This document shows, piece after piece, positions 28,301 through 38,263 of a stretch of DNA of 47,830 nt. Below the pieces are notes generated by a model. It worked only from the letters and a program-made list of their open reading frames with translations. It had not been told where the DNA came from and did no database searches. The translations under genes were made by a program, and so were the position numbers. This DNA comes from Sporisorium sorghi (taxonomy: Eukaryota; Basidiomycota; Ustilaginomycetes; Ustilaginales; Ustilaginaceae), in NCBI GenBank assembly GCA_023212695.1, contig JALCCG010000169.1, forward strand, positions 1 to 47,830. The letters are read 5' to 3'. Positions within the stretch are counted from its first letter, which is position 1; each line of letters starts with the position of its first letter.

Positions 28301-30046
28301 CGACTTGGATCGCATGCTGTCCTTGAGGAAGGGAGGCGGAGCGCGATTGGATGCATCGATACTGCTGCCGCCATCTCCTGAACTTGCGCCTTGGCTTGCG
28401 TTGAGGATGGGAGGCAGCAGGCGGTTTGAGGGCCACCCACGTTGACTGCGGACAAAGTCGTCCTCCCTTCGTCCATAGAGCGGACGACCGAGGCCGGTCA
28501 GGTTGACGGCGGCGCTCACGGCCATGCGATTCGAGGGCAAAGTAGGATGGAGCAGGCCCATGGTCTCGACGGCCGCGAGGGAGCTTCGGTTGCCTGGTTC
28601 GAAACGTCCACCCTCGATGCGGGCAGCAGCGGCATCCGAGGCCTGTGCAAGCAACTTGAGCGGATTGGAGAGGACGTAGTCGTGTTCCTCACGCGTGGCA
28701 TCGGCATCGTCCTCGAGCTCGTCCTGCTCATCGTCGAACTCCTCGTCAGCATCGTGATCGTATGGGCCGCTGCGACTCGAGGATCGATGGTGTTGAGACG
28801 CTGCGCCGTCACGACGCTGCGTGCGACCCTTAGATGTGCTGCGGTGATCCTGCGCTGACTTGTGCTTCTGTGAGGTGCTGTGGTCGGCACTGTTGGCGTA
28901 ATGCGCAGTGCCCTTGTGTGGCAGCTGCTGAGTCTGTGACGCGGGAGTAGAGGTGCGCCTTGATGGTGAGAGGTCCAACCTGGCTTTGTTTGCCCTTTCC
29001 GATCCGAGCTGGCTGTCCCAGTGAGCATAACTGTGACTTGATGCTGGTACGTTGTGCGGGTAAGGTCTGTTTCGACCGTGAGCATAGCCCTCGTGCTGCT
29101 TGGCGGCAACAGCGGCGGCGGCCGAATGAGAGCTGTGAGGCGAAGAGACGGCTTGGGGTTGCGGGTGATCTCGCCAGCGTCCAGGGCTTGGATGATCAGA
29201 TCCGTGTCGGCCGTGCGGATGTGAGGAGGGCTGCTGCGGCTGCGGCTGCTGCTGTTGGAGCTGGTGTTGATGCTGCTGAAGCGGATGTTGATGTGAAAAC
29301 TGGTGTTGGTGTTGGTGATGATGATGTGGTGGTGGATGCAGCGGTTGTGGGTGATGATGAGACTGTGCGTATGCGAACGGCATGCCGCCAGACTGAGCGA
29401 GACCGGAAGGCGCCGACACGGATGCGGACAAGCCTCCATTCGAATACTGCTCTGCTGCAGCAGAATGGAAGCGGTCATCGGGATAGTGGGATGGAGGCGC
29501 TCCAAGAGCTTGGCCGGAGGGCCCGAAATTGCTGTTTGGCTTCCAATTGCTGTCTGCAAAGTGGTGACGATTCGCCGCTGCTTCACCAGAAACGAAGCTG
29601 GGATCGTGCTTGCGCTGTGCCTTGTCGGGAGTGGCGCGACCATTACGTGAGCCCTGCTGCGGTTTGTGATGCGATGGAGCATGCATCGTGTCGGATCGTC
29701 CGCCAGAAGAGTTGGGACGAATAGAAGTGTCGAATGAGTCGTTCGCCTCGCTTCCATTGCGTGCGGCTGCTCGCAGATCGGAAGGCACCGAAAAGCGTTT
29801 GTTGGGCTTTCGACCGCGCTTGTGCTTTTCGAACAGACACTCTCTCTGATGCTTGACGCAGCGTTTGCACGGCACTTGGCCGTCGGTGGGTGCCGAGCAC
29901 TTGATCTTGGCGGAGCGGCACTCGAGACAGGCGATCTTGGCGCCCTGCTTGGTATCTGCGCCGCCTGGTCCATCGACGAAAACGCGAGGCTTCTCGTCTT
30001 GGTCCATATCGCCCGGCACCGATGCGGGTGATTCGGACGACGCCAT
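25328..30046 (-). CDS. Zn(II)2Cys6 transcription factor with fungal-specific domain
   Basis: The 1,572-residue protein has a binuclear zinc cluster at about 40-72 (CLECRSAKIKC...CKRC...C) followed by a basic KRGRKPNKRF linker. Residues 100-420 are low-complexity with His/Gln/Pro/Ser runs. A fungal-specific transcription factor domain spans about 815-1,130, with LFDIFFARINPVLDLFDP, LTTYSRPTNRLVDDRSWQYLGFAIR and the RERLWFNLFLYDRTLS motif. The C-terminal 350 residues are Ala-rich. Proteins of this class bind paired CGG-type sites in the nucleus; the target genes here are unknown. The ORF starts at the ATG at 30046 (MASSESPASV); upstream in-frame codons have no ATG. It needs no intron and is among the longer members of its class. 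I cannot assign it to a named regulator. Confidence 0.85.
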   Translation of the reverse strand: MASSESPASVPGDMDQDEKPRVFVDGPGGADTKQGAKIACLECRSAKIKCSAPTDGQVPCKRCVKHQRECLFEKHKRGRKPNKRFSVPSDLRAAARNGSEANDSFDTSIRPNSSGGRSDTMHAPSHHKPQQGSRNGRATPDKAQRKHDPSFVSGEAAANRHHFADSNWKPNSNFGPSGQALGAPPSHYPDDRFHSAAAEQYSNGGLSASVSAPSGLAQSGGMPFAYAQSHHHPQPLHPPPHHHHQHQHQFSHQHPLQQHQHQLQQQQPQPQQPSSHPHGRHGSDHPSPGRWRDHPQPQAVSSPHSSHSAAAAVAAKQHEGYAHGRNRPYPHNVPASSHSYAHWDSQLGSERANKARLDLSPSRRTSTPASQTQQLPHKGTAHYANSADHSTSQKHKSAQDHRSTSKGRTQRRDGAASQHHRSSSRSGPYDHDADEEFDDEQDELEDDADATREEHDYVLSNPLKLLAQASDAAAARIEGGRFEPGNRSSLAAVETMGLLHPTLPSNRMAVSAAVNLTGLGRPLYGRREDDFVRSQRGWPSNRLLPPILNASQGASSGDGGSSIDASNRAPPPFLKDSMRSKSFPENELPRIEASAAIDEPEPSVAAAAGSASSQISAAKTVSGVPLGRPNVLTPSTLDHEAWEYREGKAQARRGYGSSPGGVSADAVTTGSSVSAGAANAQKPGTASGIHAASPGEIIESPADEVTTAMLGKRKRGRSRAARGGGLPTRRRRLAEWDTDAENGEGADEEGVADTAKGKQVTIAMVSKPKEANGVSSGGEGEAGASRKGYFNLSLFHSKNDDTEGLDPVELGLVELKELERLFDIFFARINPVLDLFDPFLHSVAFVRMRSAFLTTVISGMAARFSDTPQDAKLASTLDKHWQEKLLPMILLGGYKSVEISQAFLILTTYSRPTNRLVDDRSWQYLGFAIRTATEVGVNRKVTPSENLLGNEQVARRVRNRERLWFNLFLYDRTLSAQTGRPWTISEDRMIVQSSMWHRQDFALPEDVSLVSLIKLRRITAQHTEAFDTYLTSPDRFDETQTATALGVGGQSMFDRRLAGLEFFRKNANADLEKWKETWCISTEDKIKEVDTSTAAGKYLVRWAPTAKLFYYHSRLLINSLVLGATEQYEGFLSGSSVSVDCWTSAISLIDTVLNDFTEEALVTWSNDRVVMAVYAAVSAVRMTNLQHKYAFADKETLLALVRRLATSMTNAGKTPRHRNGSATPYGRYLKSVLAAFEPENPAVAVTTQGGPAATGQTPGTSITTSSLGPGDSRSAAASPRAAAIAITAATAPAAAPAAAAAAGAQDLLKGGSGDVAVDAIDKAAGVVATQTGLPAAAVDVMKGDGAADAAKVIDGGDAVLKTEDLVDGTDAVKQPLAQVPLIVADGSGMDLDISAAASQMASADTSLEAQTNMEKLLQMPMDGSGVTNNAAGMLTPAGAAAASDVAWPTAAVTGGIARPASSSHSSSTGVADANGLLATPSSNLLLATPISPSGMDASDATTASTAAAVDPVAAAAAAAAAVAMPDVVDDPESLERMWNYMTAFEHTSFWQPQSTWNLSGGGGANAGPHHGH

Positions 30047-31247
30047 GCTGAATGTCGAGAGAGGGCTGATCAGAGGTGGGGGATTTGCAATGTGGAAGCG
30101 AGGGCGCTCCTGCCTCAAGACTAGAGATGTTTGAGTACGACGACGATGCTTGCCCGTCTGGTGATTGAGAGAAGCGCAGGCTACGAAGCGAGGCTAGGAT
30201 GCAGATGGTTGCACGGCAGCACTTCCGCACCGATCGATGCACGCCTGCCGTGACAAGGCCGGTGGGCCTGAGAATGCGAATGAGGTGGGACGCGGCGTGC
30301 GAAACGGCGCCACAATCGGTGAATGCGTTGACCAGCTATTCCTGCAGCAGTGCAGGAAATGAAGTAAAAGTCGGATGAATAGCTGCAGGATGCGAGTGTA
30401 ATCCCACTGTTGCGGACACACGAGCCTTGGTGAGCCGCAGTGCAAGGCTTGCGCGTTCAATTGTAGGCCGTCGAGTTCTTCATTGGCAGCTGACGATGTG
30501 CGACGCGGATAAAGTATCGTATGAGATCGATGAGCGCAACCTTGTGAGCGATAGGCTGCCGGGCGCGGTGATGACTGAGCCGGCACAAGACTAGCTAGAC
30601 GGAGAATCGAGCCCTCGAGAGTCGACGATGTGGCTGTAGTTGTGGCCGAGATGTAGCGTTGTTGCGGCGATCAAGAGTGCAGAGTACCACGCGCGATTCC
30701 GGACGAGAAACCTAGTTGGTGGCCGGATTGATGAAGTGTGAAGTGTGCGCTTGGAGGATGAGGGTAGGAAGCGTATGTAGCAAAGGTCGAATAGAGAAGA
30801 GGAGCGAGGGAGAAGAAGGAGAAGTAGTGGCTGGGGATGGAAGGACCGGAAGGAAGAGACAAAGAAAGATAGCAGCTCCAAAGATCGTCGCTCCAACAAG
30901 ACGCCTTGAGTAGCGGCGACAAAAAGTGGTGAAAGAGAGAGTGAGCTGAAAGGGCGTCGTCGGTCGTCTCGAAGCGGCGGCGGAGATGCAGCAACCGTTA
31001 GTCGCCAATTTGACAGACAGAGACCCGCGACACGCGAAATGGCTAACTGCGGTCAGGAAAGCCGGGGTAATTTTGTCTCTAGTTCTGCGTCGCACGCGCA
31101 TTGACTGAAAAGACTAGGCTCTGAAAGGGCGGAGAGAGAGGGAGCAAGCGAGAGAGAGAGAGAGAGCTTACCCTGACTGGAAGCGGCGGCACACCTCTCT
31201 TTGTGTTCACGGCAGAGAGGCATAAGCAGCGGCTAGGCACGAGCGCG

Positions 31248-31354
<107 letters not shown>

Positions 31355-31826
31355 AGGGTGCCGGCCAGCCAGCGCCTCGACAGCCTCGACGCTGATTCGC
31401 CGGTCGCGCATCTGTCAAATGAAAGCGTGGCATCTCCTTCGTCTTACCCGAGACGGGCGGAAGAAAACGCCTTCTTGCAGCAAGACTTTTTTGTCACTCG
31501 GTTGTCATCGCCTTCTTTTCTTGCCAGGCCGATTACAGGCTGGCTGGCTGGCTTGCTGGCCTGTTCGCCAACTTTCCGCTTAGCGAACCAGGTGGCTACT
31601 AGGCCATCTGACATCCGTCGACCGTTTTTCGGCTTCGAACCTTCACGGGCGCCTCACGTTCAAAGCATTCACCACTCGCACACACACACACCATTCGCAG
31701 AAGAGAGAGAGAGAGAGAAAGTGACAAAGAAATCTTGCATGGTTTTACTTACGACAGGAACGAGCCGTCGATCTATACAATACATGCATCGCTAAAGGCG
31801 ACGCAAAGTGAAGGTCAACGTTGGGC

Positions 31827-33353
31827 TTAGAAGTGGATGGCCTTGGAGTACGACGCCATTGCAGCCTCTTTGAAGGCTTCCGAGAGCGTAGGGTGGGCGT
31901 GGCAGGTGCGCGCAATGTCCTCTGCCGAAGCCTGGTACTCGATGGCAAGCACCGCCGAGGCGATCATCTCACCGGCGTTGGGTCCGATGATGTGCACGCC
32001 GAGCACCTTGTCGGTCTCCTTCTCGACGAGGAACTTGACCGTACCCTCGGCGTCGGCGTTGGTCTTGGCACGCGAGTTGGCAAGGAAGGGGAACTTGCCC
32101 ACCTTGTACTCGACGCCTTCCTTCTTGAGCTCCTCCTCGTTCTTGCCCACCCAGGCCACCTCGGGGTGCGTGTAGACGACGGCGGGGATGGCGGCGTAGT
32201 TGACGTGGCCGTGGCCCGCCTTGATGATCTCGACAGCGGCGATGCCCTCTTCCTCGGCCTTGTGCGCAAGCATGGGACCGAAGGTGGCGTCACCGATGCA
32301 CTTGACGCCCTTGCAGGTGGTGTTGTACTGGTCGTCGACGATGATGCGTCCACGCTCGTCCTTCTCGATTCCTACCGCCTCGAGGTTGAGGCCGCTGGTG
32401 ACGGGTCGTCGGCCGATGGCAACGAGCACGACATCGGCGTCGAGCTGCGTCTTGTCGCCGCTCTTGGCGTCCTCGACGTTGAGGTAGACCTTGCCGTCCT
32501 TCTTCTCGGCGTCGATGACCTTGGTGCCGAGGCGGAACTTGAGACCCTGCTTCTCGAGCGTCTTCTTGAACGACTTTGCGATCTCGCCGTCGATGCCGGC
32601 ACCACCGACGGTGGAGAGGAACTCGACCACCTCGACCTTGGCACCGAGTCGGCTCCAGACACTGCCCATCTCGAGACCGATGACACCGGCGCCGATAACG
32701 ATCATCTTCTCGGGCACCTTGGAGAGCTCAAGCGCACCGGTGGAGGAGACGATCTGCTTCTCGTCGATCTCGATGCCGGGGAAGGGGGTGACCTCGGAAC
32801 CGGTGGCGATGATGATGTTCTTGGCCTCGACCTCAGTCTCGCCACCGTCGTTGAGGACGACCTTGACAGTGGTAGGGCTGCTGAAGCTACCGGCACCCTT
32901 GAGATAGTCGACCTTGTTCTTCTTGAAGAGACCCTCGATACCCTTGGTGAGGCCAGTGACGGCGCTCGACTTGGCCTTGAGCATGGTGTCGAGGTTGAGC
33001 GAGATGGAGCCGACGTCGATACCGCGGTTCTTGAAGTCGTGCTGAGCCTGGTGGTAGAGGTGCGAGTTGTTGAGCATGGCCTTGGAGGGGATGCAGCCGA
33101 CGTTGAGGCAGGTTCCTCCGAGCGCGCCACGCTTCTCGACACAGGCGGTCTTGAGACCGAGCTGGGCAGCCTTGATGGCGGCGACGTAGCCACCGGGACC
33201 GCCACCGATGACGACAACGTCGTAAGGGTCAGCGCCGGTGGCGAGACCACGGCTCTGGACACGGGGCAGCGCCGAAACGACGCGAGGGAGCGTCGACGGC
33301 TGGAAAGCCCTGACGGGGGCAGCCGACGATCGTGACAAGAGACCGGAGATCAT
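31827..33353 (-). CDS. LPD1: Dihydrolipoamide dehydrogenase, mitochondrial (E3)
   Basis: The 508-residue protein starts with a mitochondrial presequence (about 1-38, [17 protein letters not shown]...RGLAT). The FAD-binding motif [14 protein letters not shown] follows at about 45, then the redox disulfide in [13 protein letters not shown] (Cys82 and Cys87). A second Rossmann motif for NAD+ is [14 protein letters not shown]. The C-terminal interface domain carries the active-site His in [10 protein letters not shown]3 reoxidises the lipoyl groups of pyruvate, 2-oxoglutarate and branched-chain 2-oxoacid dehydrogenases and the glycine cleavage system. The ATG at 33353 is the start that gives the presequence. 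No intron is needed, and the length matches the family. Confidence 0.95.
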   Translation of the reverse strand: MISGLLSRSSAAPVRAFQPSTLPRVVSALPRVQSRGLATGADPYDVVVIGGGPGGYVAAIKAAQLGLKTACVEKRGALGGTCLNVGCIPSKAMLNNSHLYHQAQHDFKNRGIDVGSISLNLDTMLKAKSSAVTGLTKGIEGLFKKNKVDYLKGAGSFSSPTTVKVVLNDGGETEVEAKNIIIATGSEVTPFPGIEIDEKQIVSSTGALELSKVPEKMIVIGAGVIGLEMGSVWSRLGAKVEVVEFLSTVGGAGIDGEIAKSFKKTLEKQGLKFRLGTKVIDAEKKDGKVYLNVEDAKSGDKTQLDADVVLVAIGRRPVTSGLNLEAVGIEKDERGRIIVDDQYNTTCKGVKCIGDATFGPMLAHKAEEEGIAAVEIIKAGHGHVNYAAIPAVVYTHPEVAWVGKNEEELKKEGVEYKVGKFPFLANSRAKTNADAEGTVKFLVEKETDKVLGVHIIGPNAGEMIASAVLAIEYQASAEDIARTCHAHPTLSEAFKEAAMASYSKAIHF

Positions 33354-33706
33354 TTGTGCTGGTAGAAGTAGGGGGATGACGAAATCTCCGAGCGATGAGC
33401 GGGAGACGAGGAGGAAAGGTGATGGTGGTGATGGTGATGGTGATTGATGAGACGCAACAAACAGTTCAACGTCGGTCAATTTGCGAAGACGTTTTGCTTG
33501 GGAAAAATGACCAGAGGGTGGCACGGTCAACCTGACCAAGCTGATGAAGGACTGAGCCCGATTCAGAGCAGGAAAAGCGTGGCGCGCCCTGGAAGCTCGT
33601 TTCTCGAAGCGACGACGGAAGCGACGACGGCAATAATCGATTTTCTTCCGAGAAGCCTCGAGCCTCGTTCAGTTCAGTTCAGGGTGCAATCAAGGGAAAT
33701 CAAGAA

Positions 33707-33737
<31 letters not shown>

Positions 33738-34466
33738 CGCCCAACAATTTTCGACTGCTGAAGATGAGGGCACGGCCGTTGTATCCGAATCCGACAAAGC
33801 AGATCAAGTCGACTGATTATGCCCCGAAGCCTGTCTTGCGGATGTCTACTGACATGCAACACGGAAACATCCGCTGTGTCCGTCGCTGTCATCTTTGCCG
33901 CACACGATGATGCTCGACTTGGATGTAATTTACTGTACGCCTTTTTGCCTCACATGTTGCGGGCCTTCATCGGTCGATACTCGCCGAACCCAATCTGAAT
34001 CGGGAAGCAGGATCGTGGCGTGGCCGATTTGCTGCGATCTGGACCAAGTTGGCCATTCTTTTTTGGTTTCGCCTAATCCGATCTGCCTCTCAGTCACCGT
34101 GTCTTACAGCATACACAACCAGACCCTGACTCTGTGACTGCCGATGGTGACTGAAAAGGTGCCAGCCACCTCACGCCTCGGGAGATGCACGTCAATTTTC
34201 TCCACATCTCGAGCTGCAGCATTCCCTGACGTGAGATCTGAGTCGCCTCTTCCGCAGACGATTCACGAGCCTGCTCTTGTGCTTCTCCTCCTTTCATCCG
34301 TCCATCCATCCTCCTTTCGTCTCATGTCGGTCGTGCCGGAGCAAGGGCGGCGCCTTATCAGACGGCGTCCATCTTCTATCACACCAGCATCCGCTTTGGC
34401 AGTGTAACGATCAGGTCATCTACGCACATTCCCGCTTCACAGCACCATCCTGATGAAGCGTCCGTC
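33354..34466. other. Divergent intergenic region between LPD1 and the F-box gene
   Basis: This 1.1 kb gap must hold both promoters. A 19-nt A tract (33705-33723) runs directly into a CA repeat (about 33723-33738). A short GGTGATGGT-type repeat lies just before the LPD1 start (about 33419-33443). I see no gene with family resemblance. Confidence 0.5.
33705..33738 (+). repeat. A19 tract followed by a CA microsatellite
   Basis: An uninterrupted A run joins directly to eight CA units. The element lies about 350 nt upstream of the LPD1 start. Confidence 0.85.
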
Positions 34467-36887
34467 ATGGATCGCGGCTGGCTAGACGATCGTCAGCCGG
34501 CGGCAACCTCCGATCTCACCTTCAGCGCAATGGAGCAGCTGCCGCACGAGGTCCTCCTCGACATCTTTGCCTATCTTGACGTCGCTTCGTTGGCGCAGCT
34601 CGCTGCTACCAGCTCACGCATCCGCCGCGTCGCTCTCCAAGACATCCTCTGGAAGCCCTTCATCTCGCATGCCCTCCACTCATTGAGCCCGCCCGTACAT
34701 GGACCTCATATCCACCCACTCGAGTCCGCGCTTCCGCTTTGGCATCCCGATTTTGGTCTGCAAGCCGATGTCGTTCACCCGCCCTCTTGGCCGGCTCCGA
34801 ACGAGTACATCAGCCAGGAACCGTCGTCGTCGGCCAGTCCAATCCATAGCCAACATGAAGCAGAGCTCGAGCTCTTTCCAGGCGCCACATCTCTGCATCA
34901 AGTCTACGTCTCGTTCATACGCGCGGCAGAACCTTTGCTAGGATGGTGGGCCTCAGACGTGCCATTCTACGGCATGGTCATCCGCATCGTTCTCGACATG
35001 CAGTTCAGCTACGAGGTTGAAGATGCCCCGCCACAGCCCACCGCCGAATCCTCCTCCAGCAGCTCGGCACCTCGTCGGGCTGCTGCTAGCACTTCAAAAC
35101 GCCACTCGCCCTCCATCGTCTGCCAGCGCGTCTATCTCACCAATCGCCTTCAAGGCCTCGACAGCGACATGCAGCGATGGTCCGAGGTCACCGGCTTCCC
35201 CATGCCTAGCAATTCGGCCGTCATCGGCCAAGGCACCATTCTTCGGCGCAGCCTGACGCAGATACGCACCGATCTCTGCGAGCCTGGCATTCGCACCGAG
35301 AATCTGTGGCATTTCAGCTGGGACGATGTACGGCGCGGTGGCGTCCTGCCCAATGATGTTGCCTCGCCCTCAGCAGCATCAACATCATCGTCACCACCAT
35401 CAACGTCGACTGTTGCCAAAACCGAAAGCCAAATGAAGGCGGCCAGTGACATTTGCGCACACATCTCGAGCCAATCTTGGCTCCGCAGCCTTGGCCCACA
35501 GGACGGACCAGTGAGAACGCTTCGACGGTTTCGCGGCGGCGTCCCCCTCGTGCATGACGAGGAAGACAACTCGGACGCATCCGAAGACGAGGCCGAGGAA
35601 ATCGACCGCGTCTTGCGGCAAGCTGCGGAAGCACCTGCCTTCTTCAACTTTGGGTTCGATCTCGAGGAGGACGGTCCCGTGCCGAATAGACTGCGTCAAC
35701 TCTTGGGTGGACCACACAGAAACAACGTCCACCGTCCTGTCTGGCCGGAACCTGGTGCGATAGCGGTACATCCTGACGATGTCGGAGAAGAGAGCAGGGT
35801 GCAAGTGTCTTCGGAGGCTTGGCAGCCGTATGTCGACGCGGACGAGCGCAACGCTGCCTTTGCACAGCTGCCTTCGACCGTCATGCCTCCTCCTCCTGCC
35901 ATCTTTCCTCCGCCTGCGCTACTTCCCGCCATCCGTTCGCCGCCCTGGACTCGCCTTGGTAAGGTTCAGATCGGCATGTCGGACATCTGGGAGGCCATGT
36001 CGGCCGATCGCAGGTGGCTCATCGAAGGCGAGAAGCTGACCATTGACTCTCTCACCATGACGCCGCCGCCGCCGTATCGACCTTGGCCGATTCAAGCGCA
36101 TGCCCTGGAAAGTGGTCCGCGCTTCTTTCCCATCTGCAACCCCAGCCGCACCTCGGCTCAGCAAAGGCCGTCGGTGCAGCGACCACGCACACTTCCGGAG
36201 AATGCGACTTCGGGATCGCTGCCGCCGTTTTCGTCCGATTCAAATGGAGCAACTTCGGCGTCGACGGATCGAGTCGTGAACCAGCACGTCGCACCACCGC
36301 CAGAGCACGATCCGGCCCACGTCGACTTCGACTGGAACGCGGTCGAGGGTCTGTACAGCATGACGTACGGTCCGCACGGCATCGAGCTCATCTACATTCG
36401 CGCGCGAGAGCTGACCTCGCTCGACTTTGAGCCCGACGACCGGCTGCCAGCTTGGCCCGCGGAGCCGCTGCTGTCGAGCGACGACATGTACGAGCGGACG
36501 CGCATCAGCCGGCGCAGTGCGGCGCGTGTCGGTGCCCGCGTGCTCGAGGCGGTCAAGGTGCTTGGCGACCCCAACATCCCGCGTGGGCAAGTTACGTGGC
36601 GTGCTTTCATTGATGATCCTGGGAGGAGTGCGGTGGCGTGGCGTCCGCCTCCCGAGGGGTTCCGCAGACACACGCCGTGGCCGCTGCGTCCGCCGCTCGC
36701 TGTGAGCAGCCAGGACGAGAGGTCGCCGGGGCTGGTGCTGCCAGCGCATGGTCGGGTGGCAGCACCACGGTTTGTGGGCGCAGGATGGGCGACAGCGCTG
36801 GCGTGCATCTCGTCTATCGACGAGATCCAGATCTGGTGGCAGCCCATGTACAAGATCTCGATCGCCAAGAAGCTCATCGGCGTGTGA
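34467..36887 (+). CDS. F-box protein with FBXO31-like C-terminal domain
   Basis: The 806-residue protein has an F-box at about 22-58 (MEQLPHEVLLDIFAYLDVASLAQLAATSSRIRR, then a conserved LWKPF), which binds Skp1 in SCF ubiquitin ligases. The middle has a conserved LLGWWASDVPFYGMVIRI segment (about 152-172) and acidic and Ser-rich linkers. The C-terminal part (about 625-800) reads LYSMTYGPHGIELIYI, then KVLGDPNIPRGQVTWRAFI and GRVAAPRFVGAGWA. This matches the FBXO31-type region (cyclin-D1-binding family), where the animal protein selects substrates. So this is probably the substrate receptor of an SCF ligase; its substrate is unknown. The first ATG (34467) is used; another at codon 22 begins the F-box and is an alternative. 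Confidence 0.8.
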   Translation: MDRGWLDDRQPAATSDLTFSAMEQLPHEVLLDIFAYLDVASLAQLAATSSRIRRVALQDILWKPFISHALHSLSPPVHGPHIHPLESALPLWHPDFGLQADVVHPPSWPAPNEYISQEPSSSASPIHSQHEAELELFPGATSLHQVYVSFIRAAEPLLGWWASDVPFYGMVIRIVLDMQFSYEVEDAPPQPTAESSSSSSAPRRAAASTSKRHSPSIVCQRVYLTNRLQGLDSDMQRWSEVTGFPMPSNSAVIGQGTILRRSLTQIRTDLCEPGIRTENLWHFSWDDVRRGGVLPNDVASPSAASTSSSPPSTSTVAKTESQMKAASDICAHISSQSWLRSLGPQDGPVRTLRRFRGGVPLVHDEEDNSDASEDEAEEIDRVLRQAAEAPAFFNFGFDLEEDGPVPNRLRQLLGGPHRNNVHRPVWPEPGAIAVHPDDVGEESRVQVSSEAWQPYVDADERNAAFAQLPSTVMPPPPAIFPPPALLPAIRSPPWTRLGKVQIGMSDIWEAMSADRRWLIEGEKLTIDSLTMTPPPPYRPWPIQAHALESGPRFFPICNPSRTSAQQRPSVQRPRTLPENATSGSLPPFSSDSNGATSASTDRVVNQHVAPPPEHDPAHVDFDWNAVEGLYSMTYGPHGIELIYIRARELTSLDFEPDDRLPAWPAEPLLSSDDMYERTRISRRSAARVGARVLEAVKVLGDPNIPRGQVTWRAFIDDPGRSAVAWRPPPEGFRRHTPWPLRPPLAVSSQDERSPGLVLPAHGRVAAPRFVGAGWATALACISSIDEIQIWWQPMYKISIAKKLIGV

Positions 36888-37129
36888 TGCCGGTTGACTG
36901 CTTTGGCCGTGTAATTCGACATCGCCTTCTTGATCAATAGCTGATGATTCTAGAGGTGAGCTGAACGTATGCACCTTTGCCGCGACGGACTCGGTCATCA
37001 AAGCGGGACAATGCCGGTGAGAAGAACGGACCCATGAGTGTCTTTGCGGGGTAAGTGAGCGTCAGGCCGTCGAGGATGCATCTGCACCCCGCATCGCGGC
37101 AAGCCTGTCATGCATGGTGCGGAGATGTG

Positions 37130-37489
37130 CTAAATACGTAAATTACTGTACACCCATGTCTCTTTCCTTTCAAGGGGCAGCTGAGCCGTAGAGAGAAAGG
37201 GAGATGTCAGAAATGAAGCTCTTGTGGTGGTTGGGGGAGGATCTTCGGGCCAACAACTGTCAACTTTCGGCTCAGAAGGACTTGACGGCCCTGAACTGAC
37301 AGATCGAGGTATGAACGGGATCGGGATTACCCACTCCGCACTGTCATCGGGCAGCCTCTCCAGATCGGCATACCGCTTCGGACGGACAAGACGGCTTCGA
37401 CGCTCTGCCCCTCGCGCGATGCTGGTCACCTCCTCGTCGTCCCAACGCAGCTGATCTAGGTCCCACTGAGCCACGTTGGGCGGCTCCAC
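37130..37489 (-). CDS. Possible small gene or exon, no ATG
   Basis: The open frame encodes up to 119 residues starting with a GTG; a stop (TGA) lies two codons upstream and there is no internal Met. The sequence has normal composition (WDLDQLRWDDEEV, RPKRYADLERLPDDSAEWVIPIPFIPR) and looks more like a real protein than its neighbours. To be real it would need an upstream exon joined by splicing, but the only nearby acceptors in the right frame are poor (a GAG just before the GTG). It could also be a gene remnant. I recognise no family. Confidence 0.25.
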   Translation of the reverse strand: MEPPNVAQWDLDQLRWDDEEVTSIARGAERRSRLVRPKRYADLERLPDDSAEWVIPIPFIPRSVSSGPSSPSEPKVDSCWPEDPPPTTTRASFLTSPFLSTAQLPLERKETWVYSNLRI

Positions 37490-38220
37490 GCCTCAAACTG
37501 ATGCAGACGTCATGCACAGCGCTTCTATCAGATGACATGGCGGAACACGCATGTTCTACCCCGCTGTGGGGTAAGAGATGAGAGTATCGAAAAGCGTTCT
37601 CGTCAGCTCATGATCGTCGCCCTAGCATGACAAGCGAACCCGAAAGCAGAGCAGTCTCAGAGTTCAATCTTCCTCTGGTCGGATCGGACTGCTGATCGGT
37701 CGATCCCGATTGATCTCTCAAACATCTCAAACATCCTTCGCAAGCTGAGCGAAATGGGAGCGACCGGCACGACTTGAGCTCCCCACTTGCGCTGCTGCGC
37801 AGTTGTTAGCCGTGCATGGCCAAGAAGAAGCTCCTCGCCAGCGCGGTTGTTCTTCGTGTCGGACTCTTTTCCCGAAAAAAAAAAAAAGAGGAGCCGCAAT
37901 TTTTGATCTGCGCAGAGTGTCAAAAGTTTTCATTTCAGCTTCCGCCTGTCCAATTGGGAGCGCCTTGCTCTTGGCACAGGCGTCTGAGTTTCAAGCACCA
38001 ACCTGTCCTGACCGCTGCCGTCGATCCGTCACACTCACGAATCCATGCCCCGCGAAGAGAGTCTCTGGACGAGTTTGACTTTCCGTGTCTGAACGGTCCT
38101 GCGTTCGCCAACACCAGCAAATGAGGTGGTGGGACCTTTGCATGAATGAGAGACGGCCCGTCTCTGTTGCGGCCGACCAATGGCAAAAGCACCACCGTCA
38201 CTCCTGCGCAACCTCGTTGG

Positions 38221-38262
<42 letters not shown>
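38221..38262. repeat. T13/A29 junction, potential hairpin
   Basis: Thirteen T are followed directly by 29 A. The two runs are complementary and could fold into an AT-only hairpin. It lies in a gene-poor gap and not next to a gene end. Confidence 0.85.

Positions 38263-38263
<1 letters not shown>

Noticed and set aside
31821..33335. A 504-codon plus-strand ORF opposite LPD1
   Set aside because: It is a mirror of the GC-rich LPD1 codons, Asp/Leu/Gly-rich with no family pattern, while the minus strand encodes an unmistakable dihydrolipoamide dehydrogenase.
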